Below, piece by piece: positions 1 to 10,288 of a stretch of DNA of 64,000 nucleotides. Where the stretch lies: contig QZCP01000004.1 of assembly GCA_003956705.1 (NCBI GenBank), positions 124,001 through 188,000 on the forward strand, read 5' to 3'. Position 1 is the stretch's first letter; each line of letters starts with the position of its first letter. The position numbers and the translations under genes were made by a program. This DNA comes from Brevipalpus yothersi (lineage: Eukaryota > Arthropoda > Arachnida > Trombidiformes > Tenuipalpidae). The notes beneath the pieces are model-generated. The model saw only the letters and a list, made by a program, of their open reading frames with translations. It did no database searches and had not been told where the DNA came from.

Positions 1-208
1 ATAATCGATACCAATCTATCTCCAACGGCGTTCATCTCTTATATGTGTGTTTACGTAAGAGCCTATGTGTAGTGTAAAAAAATTGATATTTTATGGAAAA
101 CTCGCAAAAATCAGCTATGATCAGGGTATGTCAATATGATGAGAAAAAGGATAGCGACGAATTTTTCTTTATGCCATGGATAATTGAAAAAAATTTAACC
201 AACAAGAT

Positions 209-655
209 TCATGTGAACCGCTGTTGCCGCTTTCTCAATCTTTCTTGATGGTCCAACTTTTTCACTTTATCTGATACAACTTCACCAAAACGTTGAGCGC
301 GCTTCTTCAATACTTCCAAATCTGCCGCATTGCTCGAATTAGTGGTGTTTTCGGTAGCTGAAATACCGAATCTTGCCGCTCGTTTCTTGAGGACATCATC
401 ATTCGCTTTACCTGTCACAATCAGTTTACCATCACCAGATGAGCTCGATGAGTCTCCAGAACCAAAGCGTTTTTGTCGCAAAGCCATTCTTTCCTGCATG
501 GTGAGCTTAGTTTCGATTGGAGTAATTTTGGCAGGTATAGCTTTCGATTCTTCTTGTTTACTGCCAGATGATTCGACAGTTGCTACAGTTGGAGCCCCAG
601 TGATTTCAATAGTTTTCGTAGTTGCTGTGGAAGCCTCCACCGTTGTCGTATCCAT
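209..655 (-). CDS. SARNP/Tho1-like RNA-binding protein lacking a SAP domain
   Basis: Single open exon of 148 aa. The sequence shows repeated basic R-F-G motifs: ALRQKRFGSG near residue 60, LKKRAARFGIS near 90, LKKRAQRFG near 116 and LRKRQQRF at the C-terminus. These match the spaced K/R-x-x-R-F-G motifs of the C-terminal half of SARNP (CIP29/Hcc1), an mRNA-export protein that works with the TREX complex and UAP56 in the nucleus. The N-terminal SAP DNA-binding domain of that family is not present: the first 55 residues are Thr/Ser/Ala/Glu-rich. A good 3' splice site (TTTTCAG) lies just upstream of the ATG, and the frame stays open through it, so an upstream exon is possible, but I found no SAP-like coding sequence in the next 400 bp. 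The family call rests on motif similarity only. Confidence 0.6.
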   Translation of the reverse strand: MDTTTVEASTATTKTIEITGAPTVATVESSGSKQEESKAIPAKITPIETKLTMQERMALRQKRFGSGDSSSSSGDGKLIVTGKANDDVLKKRAARFGISATENTTNSSNAADLEVLKKRAQRFGEVVSDKVKKLDHQERLRKRQQRFT

Positions 656-1170
656 GATTTTAAACTGAAAATCAATTCAATTATAATAAAAAAGGAAAAA
701 ATTTACACTTGATCAACAGTGTCGAGTGAGGAAAGAGATCAACTTCGTTCCTCAAATTTATCACTCCACTCTATGCGAACAGCATGTTCTCTCATTTAAG
801 TACAATGTTCACCATCCGATGAGCCCAAGAGCACACTTCCACTGGCAATCAATTCACACGCACACACACAATACACATGGATCAATTGATCCCAAAATGA
901 TCAACACCGATGGACATAAATCATCCTCATAAATGAAAAATGAAGCAAAAAATACAAGCTCTCGGCCAGAAAAAATATTTTATATCCTCCAAAAAAAAGA
1001 AAGCAATTTAAATGAATTTAAACTACAACAGATGACGCTAGCCGCCTACAGCGGCTTACAGCGGCCATTGCTCGAGGCTATATAGGAATGTGAAGAATGT
1101 CTCTGTGAAAAAAGCCTAGGAATGTTGAGAAAAGCTTCTCTCTTTCTTATGCCTAAGCAAAAGTTAATTT
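656..1170. other. Intergenic, no gene seen
   Basis: Contains the presumed leader of the SARNP-like gene (acceptor-like TTTTCAG at about 665-671 on the minus strand), a short CA-rich tract near 860-885 and a GC-rich inverted repeat at about 1038-1066. Open frames here have no recognisable protein features. Confidence 0.5.
1159..1162 (-). terminator. RNA polymerase III T-stretch after tRNA-Arg
   Basis: A run of four T on the minus strand lies 8 nt downstream of the 3' end of the tRNA, the minimal Pol III termination signal. Confidence 0.6.
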
Positions 1171-1243
1171 CGAGCGTGCCAGGATTCGAACCTGGAATCT
1201 CCTGATCCGTAGTCAGGCGCGTTATCCGTTGCGCCACACGCCC
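1171..1243 (-). tRNA. tRNA-Arg (anticodon ACG)
   Basis: On the minus strand a complete 73-nt cloverleaf can be folded. The acceptor stem is GGGCGTG/CACGCTC with one G-T pair and discriminator G. The anticodon stem CCTGA/TCAGG encloses the loop CTACGGA, giving anticodon ACG (read ICG after editing of A34). The internal promoter elements are intact: A box TGGCGCAACGG and B box GGTTCGAATCC. There is no intron. It closely resembles the standard eukaryotic tRNA-Arg(ACG). It decodes CGU/CGC/CGA arginine codons. Confidence 0.96.
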
Positions 1244-1611
1244 CTCGGTCACACAGGGCGAACAATGTACCATTGCAATTGCAATGGCTTCATAGGCTTT
1301 CGATTTCGGGTTGACAATGATGTTGAGGTGGCCGAAAAATGTGTGTGAATAATCAGCAGGTGGAAGGAAGATGAGGAAGAAGAGGAAGAAGGGAAAGATA
1401 AAATACTCTTGATTGAAACAAAAAAGTACCGGGAAGAATGGTGGTAGTGGTGGTGGTGGTGGTGGTGCATGGAATGATGCTTTGGTAATCGATGTTTGGT
1501 TGAGGTTAAAAAATTTGGTGTACTTCAAAATTGGAGAATGATGATGAATTGGCGGTGAAAAGGATGGAAAAATTGGTGCCCATCATGGGTAATAGGAAAT
1601 GCATCCATAAA
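1244..1611. other. Intergenic, no gene seen
   Basis: AT-rich DNA with a short GGT/GTG trinucleotide repeat at about 1438-1468, which produces spurious poly-His open frames on the minus strand. No RNA or protein gene recognised. Confidence 0.5.
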
Positions 1612-1848
1612 TTAATCTCGTTTACTTCTTGGACCAGGATTCTTGTTCTTTATATTGGATATTATTCGTTCTTTGTTCTTTTTCTTCTTCTCCTCAGCTT
1701 CCAAATGTTTGGCCAATTTGTAGGAGAGAAAACCGGAGATGGCGAAGAAAGGCGATAGTATCAGCAATATAGTGAACAAAAATTGACCAGGATTAGCAGC
1801 GGCATATTCAGCTGCCCATTTGAACCATTCATGAATCGAATCAAACAT
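1612..1848 (-). CDS. SMIM15: Small integral membrane protein 15
   Basis: 78 aa, one exon. It starts MFDSIHEWFKWAAEYAAANP, followed by one TM helix (FLFTILLILSPFFAISGFLS) and a Lys/Glu-rich tail (KLAKHLEAEEKKKKNKER). This layout and the motifs WAAxxP, LTP/LSP in the helix and SxKLAK after it are those of animal SMIM15, a 74-aa single-pass protein of unknown role, probably in ER or other endomembranes. An upstream in-frame ATG at 1971 would add 41 residues that do not fit the family; a 34-nt GTAAGA...TTACAAG segment directly upstream looks like a 5'UTR intron, so I chose the ATG at 1848. Confidence 0.9.
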   Translation of the reverse strand: MFDSIHEWFKWAAEYAAANPGQFLFTILLILSPFFAISGFLSYKLAKHLEAEEKKKKNKERIISNIKNKNPGPRSKRD

Positions 1849-3077
1849 GATGGAAATGCCTTGTAAGTATGTAATAATCTCTATGTTTCTTACAAGATCG
1901 GACAAGTTGAAGAGATCAGTCAGTTGTTTTTTCGGAAGATTCTGTATCCGGTAACGAGAGAAAGAAATCAATTGGACTCAAATGATAACGGATCACATTC
2001 ATTTAAGGAGACTTACGAGGAGAATGTAGTTTAGTGTATCATTCTTTATGGAATCCTTGAAAGTGAGATATGAAGTTAATCAAATGCATATGAAAGATGA
2101 TTGGAATGATGATGGTTCACCGAGCCGCATGTAAACAGTACAAGTGTCAACAAAAACACGAGATTTATATATTGCCCTTGTGATTGAACACTCTCTCTCG
2201 CCGACTTGCGTCATGTGTGTATGTGTGTGTGCTTGTCAGCAGGATTACGTAATTCGAAGTGATTGTGAAGCTTGCGAATTTTGAGTTTTAAGTAAAAGTT
2301 TTGAGTTTTTGGATTTTTCCTTCCACATTTTGGCTGTAGCATAGTGACGAAATATTTATTGATCGAAATGTAATTTAAAATCTTCTGTTTGACTATCAGA
2401 ACAAACTCATTTGATTGGAGCTAGAGAATAGAGAGCATTGTGTTGTGTGACGAGCATGAATTCTTACTCGATCCGATTTTTAGAAGAAAGTTCTTAGATC
2501 ACATTCCATTATTCTATCTTGATTGGAGATCGATTTCTCCTAGACTTCCTCCCAAAGTGAGGTGAGCAGAGGTGGGATTGATCAATGGATGAGTGCTGGA
2601 CAAGATTTCAATTGATGATTATGTTTTTATTCACAAGGGCTGCCAATGGATTATCAAAATATATTGCTATGAAAAATTTTTGATTGTAGTGACTTCAAGG
2701 CACAAGATATTTGGGAAGTTTTGATTGTGATTGCAATCATACATAGACTCACATGAAACTATTATGTAAGTTTTGAGCACCAGAAGGCATATTAATAGAA
2801 AATAGAGACAAAATTGAACATTCAAATTCAAACAAGTATTTGATCACTTGAAAATCTCAAGTACTTGAGGAGCTCTAACCTCTCTGGATAAAGTTTTAAA
2901 AGTAAAAGATATCATTCATATCTATCGTCAAATAAAAATAAATATTCTAAACTCTAAGAGATTACGAAAATTATAGTATATCGTTGATGGTTTGTTTCAA
3001 GAAAGGGTGGGCCATCAGAATTTCAAGAGGATAATCATTTCAAAAAGAACCAATAAGTTCAAGTCAATCAAGTAACA
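1849..3077. other. Intergenic between SMIM15 and NTAN1
   Basis: Holds the SMIM15 leader and promoter side and the NTAN1 3'UTR. A TG-rich tract lies at about 2214-2232. Otherwise AT-rich with no coding or RNA feature that I can support. Confidence 0.45.
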
Positions 3078-4447
3078 TCAAGGTTTGAGTTGATTGGAGG
3101 CAAAATTCTTGGATTTTAGGTGAAAAGCATCAGATGAGTAATATGAATTATGAGTAACAGGAATCCAATTTCCATATTCATCTTTCGCATAGTATCGAGG
3201 TTTTTCCTCTGGGAATACTGTGATACTTGGAAATGGATTATCCCGGATGAAAGTCAAAGTTCTTCGAGTTTCTGGGACAAAGTTCGCATCTTCAGCTTCA
3301 GGAGAGGTAGAAAGATGCTGAATTTTGGAGATACATCCCAGAAAGAAACATGCATTAGTATCATTGAATTCGAGCCAATCGCTACAGTTATATACTCACA
3401 TTTAAGATCAGATCGTCTCCTCCAGCAAGCCATAGATCTATTCCACGAACTGGTTCATAGTTAAAAGGACCAATTTTCATGTAACCATTATAAGTATCGT
3501 AAATTTCAAGCATTTCAGGAGATCCTGAGGTTAGGAGTCGACTAGAGCGCAAAGGCACATCTGGACCTTTGTCAACGAAAGATGCTGGAAAAATTTCTCC
3601 CGTTTTCACATAAACAGCGATACCCGTTACGACAGGTAGATTCACTCCTCCTCGAACAGTATTATTCACCTCACAAATACAAGCGGTGATTAAGTGAATA
3701 CTGATTGCTTGTCGATGGAATCCACCTTAAAATACAAGAAATAATAGGTCAATAGGATAAGTTCTTACTTGAAATGGCAACGTTCTGATTCTTCATTTGT
3801 CAACTTATCGCAGATAACTCACATAGGATTTTTTGGCAGAGATCTTTAGAATATCCATTGGCATCGATAAAGCCCCCAATCATGTGTAGCTCAAGTCCAT
3901 TGTGGATGTCTATACTGGTGCCAGAATTATGAACCTTTCGAACCATTTCTCTTATACATTCCTCGGTTCCTGACCCATCGAAATGACCACAAGCTGTCGT
4001 CCCAGTTTCAGGATGCCTAAGAACCACCATATTGCATGTGGTAGCAACATCAGTGCCCAATATGTTTACATATGCTGATTCAAAAAAGAAATAGATTTTG
4101 AATGAGAATTTCAGTACTAAAAACAAGTTAACGGAATATCGAAAAGAACTCACGATCACTTGGATTAACAAAAGCAAACTCTCTCTGGAGAACATATAAG
4201 GAACCATATGCGGTGATAGTTTTACGGGGTTGATTTAAAAAGGTTCTCGAATATTCCTGAAAAAAATAAAGACACAAAATAATTCAGAACTCGAAAATTA
4301 TCAGTCAGAACAGTAAGCGGTGAAGCAAAAACAAGTAGGAAAATAATCGAATCGTTTAAATACCTTCAGAGAGGGATACATTTCGAATAACGAAATGATA
4401 TCAGAGGGTAACTTATCCACCATAACTCCATTGATAACGAGTGGCAT
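3078..4447 (-). CDS. NTAN1: Protein N-terminal asparagine amidohydrolase
   Basis: Five coding exons on the minus strand: 4364-4447, 4154-4256, 3823-4074, 3400-3725 and 3078-3317, in frame throughout, giving 334 aa (human about 310). The enzyme converts N-terminal Asn (left after Met removal) to Asp, feeding substrates into the Arg/N-degron pathway. Visible hallmarks are NILGTDVATTC, whose Cys76 aligns with the human catalytic Cys75, then VVLRHPETG, HMIGGF, TGIAVYVKTGEI and, in the last exon, HLSTSPEAEDANFVPETRR. The N-terminus MPLVINGVMV resembles vertebrate MPLLVEGRRV. Introns are 78-107 nt. The 3823/3725 junction is the only one with an alternative donor nearby, but the version given restores the conserved frame. 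Confidence 0.93.
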
Positions 4448-5367
4448 GACGAGGTAGAGTAGATAAATAAATCAGTCAAATTGAAAGCGAATCAAGAACA
4501 ATCAACAATCAATGTATGTGAAATATTATTTAATTTTCGAGGCTTCACAGACTTGAAGCGATGCGTCAAAACAAACAATCTCAAGTATCATGGATCCATA
4601 GAAGTATCCGATATGTGTGTCTGGACGAAAATTCAAGTTCAGATTGTCCATCGTGATCATCACCAGCGAATGATGGTCATTACGATTGATCACGATTGTA
4701 GGTCATAGGTTATCTGGTGGACATCAGGTGACCAATTTCCTTAATTGACGATTGAATTTTATCTGATTGATTTTCAAAATCGCATCAAAATCTCACTTCA
4801 CGACTTTTATCAAAGGATTAGCAAATTGACAAGCAAGGGATAATGACCGATGATTAGATTGGTTGAATGAATCGTGAAAAGTTTAGATTGTGGTAACTGA
4901 CAATTAGAATGTGGGTGATAAGTATGGGTTGAGAAGTGGAATTAGTAGAGAGTTTTGTTTATTGCAGCGGTCTTCGATATTTTGGTTGAGACAAGATTTT
5001 GACAAACTTTCTCAGAAGATTGAGAAAGGCATAATAGGCTTGAAGTGATTAGCAAAGACTCTCTGAGATGCTAAACACATATACAAGAAGACAAGTGATT
5101 GTTTGAAAAATTTTTCATTGATATACACAGTAGAAAATAGGCATATAAATATAAAAATTTGAGTATGTTTTTCATGATTCGGCTTCAACGTTTACAAGGA
5201 AGCAAAAAAGCTCCTGGTCAACATTCCAAATAAAATTTGAAACAATCTTTCAATCTGATTAGCAATCTTTTCCACTCCTAAGAACCAAGAGTGGATCTAT
5301 TTTGACTTTCTTTGTTGAATAGATTGACGTTGTCTGATGCATCTTCAAAGAATTGATGATCCAGATT
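4448..5367. other. Intergenic, no gene seen
   Basis: NTAN1 promoter side and the 3' flank of the next minus-strand gene. The open frame at about 4481-4708 has no family features or splice signals and is probably chance. Confidence 0.45.
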
Positions 5368-5980
5368 TTAGACAATGTTTGTTTGTGTATCATTCTTCAT
5401 AACCCAGGCATGCAACGAGGCCAGTATGAAGAGACCTGGTCTCATAACCATTCCAATCACTTTGTAAACGAAAACATTAAAGTCCATAGAAGTATAAATG
5501 CCAATGAATTCGAAACCCCATTCAATGATGAGCATAGCAATTGATACACACAGAAGTACTTTGAGGCTTCGGTAGGCTGCTAATAGGCCAAGAGACAGTA
5601 CCAAAGAGGTCAATATTTGGCAGAATATGAAAAAGTTACGAGTTGACTTGAAAAATTCTCGCTTCCATATTTCATCTTCCTCATATCGCTGTATATCCTT
5701 AGAATATTCACCTGTGATCATAGAAGAAAATCATCGAGAAAAATTAATCAATTTCCAACCAGAATGTAGAGCAAAGTCCAAGATGATTGTTGATATCATA
5801 ACAACTTCAACCCTTTTCTCTTGGCTGCATCACAAATTATGTTCATAACTTACCAATGGCATACCATGTCCATGACCATTCGTAGAAAAGAGTCAAAATA
5901 TAATAGAAAATGAGTAGATATTTTAATTGTTCTACTTTTTTAGGATTCAAATTGGGTGGTTTGAGTAACTTCCTCAACAT
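5368..5980 (-). CDS. Unrecognised four-transmembrane protein
   Basis: Two exons, 5854-5980 and 5368-5711, joined within a Gly codon (GT-AG intron of 142 nt), 156 aa. I do not recognise the family. Four hydrophobic segments are visible: YLLIFYYILTLFYEWSWTWY (about residues 21-40), FFIFCQILTSLVLSLGLLAA, VLLCVSIAMLIIEWGFEFIG and VIGMVMRPGLFILASLHAWV. There is no cleavable signal peptide; a basic N-terminus (MLRKLLKPPNLNPKKVEQ) suggests the first helix is a signal anchor, and both ends probably face the cytosol. A charged loop (EYSKDIQRYEEDEIWKREFF) separates helices 1 and 2. The consistent splice phase and the regular TM pattern support a real gene; function is unknown. Confidence 0.7.
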
Positions 5981-8396
5981 GGCGGTCAATCTTTATCCAA
6001 CAATATATTTTTATATGATGAAATTTTCCTGTTGATAAAATGATATGAGGCCTTGTAACAGACACACACACAATCAGTCGATTATACGTTGAATAGGAAT
6101 GATCAACTAATTTTACACATCTTCAACAATGGAAATAAAAACTTTTCTCTACAAATCAAACAGATGAACAGAACGTACACCTAGACACGTCAAAAATAGA
6201 GTCAAAGTAGTGACAAGGCCAGTATCTTGGTGGAAGAAGGCCGCTTTAATGGCTCAACAACAAGTTGATTTATAAACTTGCTTGTTTATCCCATCAAAGC
6301 GGGTTTGGCGTCACTTGTGAGTTCAAGTTTCCATCATCATTATTGTAGGAAAAAAAATCGGTCATTGATTTTCCAGGCCATTTACTACCATTATTTGGGC
6401 ACGGATTGCACAATAAGTACCGAAAATGTGTGTGTAAGTACTTCTGTGGGATCTGATGTAATGCCAATCGGATGTGAAGCCAGGATGGCTCGAAGTTTCG
6501 CTCTCGTATTTCTCGATGCTGGACCGATGTGTGACTAAATTTATGGACAGACAATTGTTGGAATTCCAAAATGAGTGCCAAGAGGTATAGAAAAAATTTC
6601 CTTAAAACTTGGAATTCAAAGAATCCTTAATGATGTGCGAACACTTCATGGGAAGGTGATCTTGATGGAATTCAGATAAATCGATCGATGTGACATGGAT
6701 GATAGAGTTGTAAGAAACTTTCGAACTGTACGATTGCCATGATTAGGAGAGATAACTTTTTACTTGAGATACATGATAGAAAAAAAATTTTTCTCAAATT
6801 TCTGAAAATTTATTCCGTTGTATGTTGATTTCCGAGCACTTGGTGATATTTCCTTCATTTCATCCTGAGAAAATGAGGCATTAAACTAACAATGACGCTT
6901 ATGGGTAAGTATCCTAGGATTTCCATAGTCGGTATGGTGTTGATAATCGTGGTTTCCTGAAGCAAAAGCCCTTCAGACTAATGGAAGTGATGAAGTTTTA
7001 AATGGAAGTTTGGCTCACTTGTAAGTCGTTTCGGTGGGGTAAAAGTTTGACTGAAATTTGCATGAAAAAAGTTCCAATATAATAGATTCTGTACTTTTTT
7101 GAAAAGCTTTCAATCAGGAAATTCTTTCGAATTGAATCGTCAGAGATGATATGAACATAATGATAGTTATAGACTCATCAAGATGGCAAGATTGTTTTGG
7201 AAACATCGGATATGAATTGTTATCGAAATTGTGTTCAGTGTTATCATTTCCTCTATCATGAAATACTATTTTTGTTAGGCAGGCATCCATGTACTCATGC
7301 ACCTTTCGCAACAAAAGTATTTATTTTTTCGTGTTTTGAATACCAGTACAATCACCTGATGATCATCTCCATCATCAATCCTGATTTTTCTTTGATACCA
7401 TTATTCAATCAAGCTCACATGTGTACCCAACTAATTGATGCCATTTTCCTATCAACAAATTCTATTGGATACTCTTACTGGTGCTGTGATCGTACTGTAA
7501 TCATTTTCTCTAAATACCACAAAAAAGTTATAATTTTCCAAGTAAAATATCATCCCTCAGATTTTGAGCTTGCACAATCGATGAAAAAACCATTCACTCA
7601 TTGAGAAAGGGAATTTTCACCTAATAATTTTGATAAATTTCGTCACGATGAAATAAGTTACCATAATGTTAAGAAATTAAATGACCAAGAAAATCTCATG
7701 ATGATTATTTTTGAAGCCAGAACATCCAAATAGAAAGTGATCGATTGAGGGAAAAATCATATTATCTTCGAACGATTTTCGAATGAACAATTCAGAACCA
7801 GAGCTCGAAATCTTATTCCTAGGGATTATCGAAATTAAAATCTTGTATCGTTTAAGCTCTAATATACTGGAATTCAGTAAATCTTATCCAATCAGTTGTG
7901 ACCAACATTCTAGTTCCTCCGAAATAAATTCCCTAGAAAACTAGGACCACCAGTATTTGATGTAGCCAAAATAAGGTGTAAGTATTCCTGAAAGAGCAAA
8001 AAATGAGCAATCTTTTTGCTCTCTCTCACTCAAATCAGCTCCCTTCAGCAAGTCAAGTGCAACATACACACACACACACACAGCAAGAGCAACAGAAAAC
8101 TGCTCTCTCGCTTGTTTTGTTTACTTTTTGTTTGTTTGTATCTGATCCACTTTTATTAATAAAAGTGTCTTTACGTGTGAAACGTTCGTACTGATTGAAA
8201 GTTAATTTATTTTATAATTTGTGGTCATTTGGACGTGGATACGGGTCATTTGGGGGAGGTACATTCTTATTGAAATGCTTACGGGTTAGATCTAGATTGA
8301 TCATCAATTTATACTAGACTTGGTGAACAGTCAATACCAGCAAAGATATCAAGTTTAAAGTGATCCACCGTCATCTGAAGATGGTCAATTTTAAGC
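5981..8396. other. Intergenic between divergent genes, no gene seen
   Basis: 2.4 kb separating the four-TM gene (-) from the MOSPD1-like gene (+). It contains a CA repeat at about 8063-8082. Open frames at about 6278-6581 and 7114-7604 occur on both strands, without splice context or recognisable domains. The promoters of both flanking genes must lie here, but I cannot point to defined elements. Confidence 0.4.
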
Positions 8397-9779
8397 ATGG
8401 GTCGAACATTTAATCAATCAGATGATGATGCTCTTCCCGTGTTTGTGTTTCCGAATTCACTCTACTTCTATTGCAATGAGCCTCAGTCTTTAAAACAGAT
8501 ACTCACCCTTTACAATCCATATGATTTTACCATCAGATTTAAAGGTAAGTAGTAGTGATAAGGAAAACAATCTTCCTCGATTGTCGATCAATGTTTCTTC
8601 AACCTCATCGAAGACGAGATATTTTCTGAAATATGTTGATGAGGAGAGAGAAATTTTCATTGATCGAGATATGATTGTATCATTTTATACACTTGCTAAT
8701 CCATCTTCTCTTTGTTCTCTGCCAACAGTGCTGAGCACTGCTCCTTGGAAATACAATGTCATTGAACCCGAGGGCTTTATTCGACCACGCTCATGTCTCG
8801 ATATGTAAGCATCACAAAACTCATCTCCATTTATTTCATCAATACATATCATCATCATTTTTCTCCTCTTGCATCTACTAGTCAATGGATGAGAATAATA
8901 ATAGAATTCTGATTTATTGTCATTTTCTCTTCAAAATGTCTGTATAATTGAGGTAGTAGATCGTAAATTTCTACCTCTAACACTATTGAGTCTAGAGATC
9001 AAGAATGAGAAATTAATTTGTAGTCTTGTCCAATGTTTTTCCTATCACTTTCGATATCCATAGCATCTCTCATCATCTTTGGAAACTCACTTTCATTTTG
9101 TCTTCACTCTCTTCCCATTGTTCCACAAGTGTTTTGTATGATCACACTTTGTTGTTGATCGTAGGGTTCCATTGCTTTATCATGAATCAATTGCTTCAAG
9201 TATTGCTGGTGTTTATCAATTATGCTGATCCTTCTTTTGAGCCTCATTCTCTAATGATGGACATCTATTGTTCATAATCTAATCATTGTTTCTTTCGATT
9301 ATTATTTCCCCAGAACTATTCGCCTTCTCGACGCTAACTTATCGAATATGCTCAAAGAGGATAAGTTTCGTGTACAAATGAAGAGGGAAGACAAAGTGAA
9401 TATCCAAGGGAAGCGAGAAGTATCCGCTCAATTACTGGCCAGACGGGAAGATAATTTGAATGAAGGAAAAGAAAGTGATGTGTTCGAACAAATGAATCCC
9501 AGTAGCTCTTTTCATCAGACAAAGTCTTCGCTCAAAGGTAAACGAATGGACGAATCTTTCGAAAGTGTGAGCACGACAGGGCGAATAGAGAGATCTGATG
9601 GTTCCAAGACTCATATTTTCTATATATTTGCTGCCCTCGTATGTGGTATAATTTTAGCTTTGCCCTCCGGGGAGAAAGGCAGCCGTGTACCGGAGTATCT
9701 CCATGTTACCTCAACTCTCAAGATAATCGTTGCATATGTTCTAGGTCTAATAACTTCCATCATCTGTAAATTAAATTGA
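8397..9779 (+). CDS. MOSPD1: Motile sperm (MSP) domain-containing membrane protein, MOSPD1-like
   Basis: Three exons, 8397-8544, 8729-8804 and 9314-9779, in frame, 229 aa (human MOSPD1 213). The MSP domain begins at LPVFVFPNSLYFYCNEP and continues KQILTLYNPYDFTIRFK, then across the splice VLSTAPWKYNVIEPEGFIRP and RSCLDITIRLLD; human MOSPD1 has nearly the same pattern (LPVFVFPTELIFY, LTLYNPYEFALKFKVL). A low-complexity charged linker follows, then two C-terminal TM helices (YIFAALVCGIILALP and IIVAYVLGLITSIICKLN), again as in MOSPD1/3. These are ER-anchored VAP-like proteins that bind FFNT/FFAT-type motifs at membrane contact sites. MOSPD1 versus MOSPD3 cannot be separated in an invertebrate single-copy orthologue. 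Confidence 0.92.
8948..8981 (+). other. let-7-like sequence in a short intronic hairpin
   Basis: Within the second MOSPD intron, TGAGGTAGTAG at 8949-8959 equals the first 11 nt of the mature let-7 microRNA, and 16 of the first 20 positions match. GAGGTAG (8950-8956) can pair with CTACCTC (8971-8977) to form a 7-bp stem with a loop of about 14 nt. The stem is far shorter than a canonical pre-miRNA, so I list it as a noted element and not as a called microRNA. Confidence 0.25.
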
Positions 9780-10288
9780 ATACTGACGATATAAATAGCT
9801 TCTAGTTTTGCTATCGATGGAACCCATATTTACTATATAAACTATTGTAAATTGTGAATAGGAATAAATTCACTTTTTTGTGATTAAGCTTGCTCTTTCT
9901 GTTATTCTTTTCTGAATGGGTGTATTCAGGAGAATGTGACTCTTGAGTGACATTATTTCTTTGACCGACTTTACTCTGAATATAACATGAACAAGCTATA
10001 TGTTGGTGAAGTTACACTGATTTTTTTCAGAATTTTTCCCAAACTCAATCCTTTGAGCACGATGATCTCGATTTATCATTCTAGAACAATGAGAAGAAAA
10101 TATCTTTGATTGATTATTCGTAAGGCTCCAATGTTGCTCTAGAATTCCTTCTTGTAATCGTCATCATGAAAAGGATTCCTCTCCCAAAAAATCGTTTATT
10201 AAACATTGCCAACAATTGATGACATAGTCTTACAGGTACATAATTGTTGATTCAGCATGATGATGAGAAGTGAAAAAAATCTCCTTGA
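9780..10288. other. 3' flanks of two convergent genes
   Basis: 3'UTR of the MOSPD1-like gene (AATAAA at 9863-9868) and the 3' flank of the cysteine-rich membrane protein gene on the opposite strand. Nothing else seen. Confidence 0.5.
9863..9868 (+). terminator. Poly(A) signal of the MOSPD1-like gene
   Basis: A canonical AATAAA hexamer lies 84 nt after the stop codon of the MOSPD1-like gene and is followed by a T-rich stretch. Confidence 0.6.

Noticed and set aside
1249..1470. Minus-strand frame with poly-His
   Set aside because: Produced by a GGT/GTG trinucleotide repeat; no flanking protein-like sequence.
7197..7604. 135-codon plus-strand frame
   Set aside because: Open on both strands nearby, no domain, no splice or start context; the composition follows AT-rich DNA.
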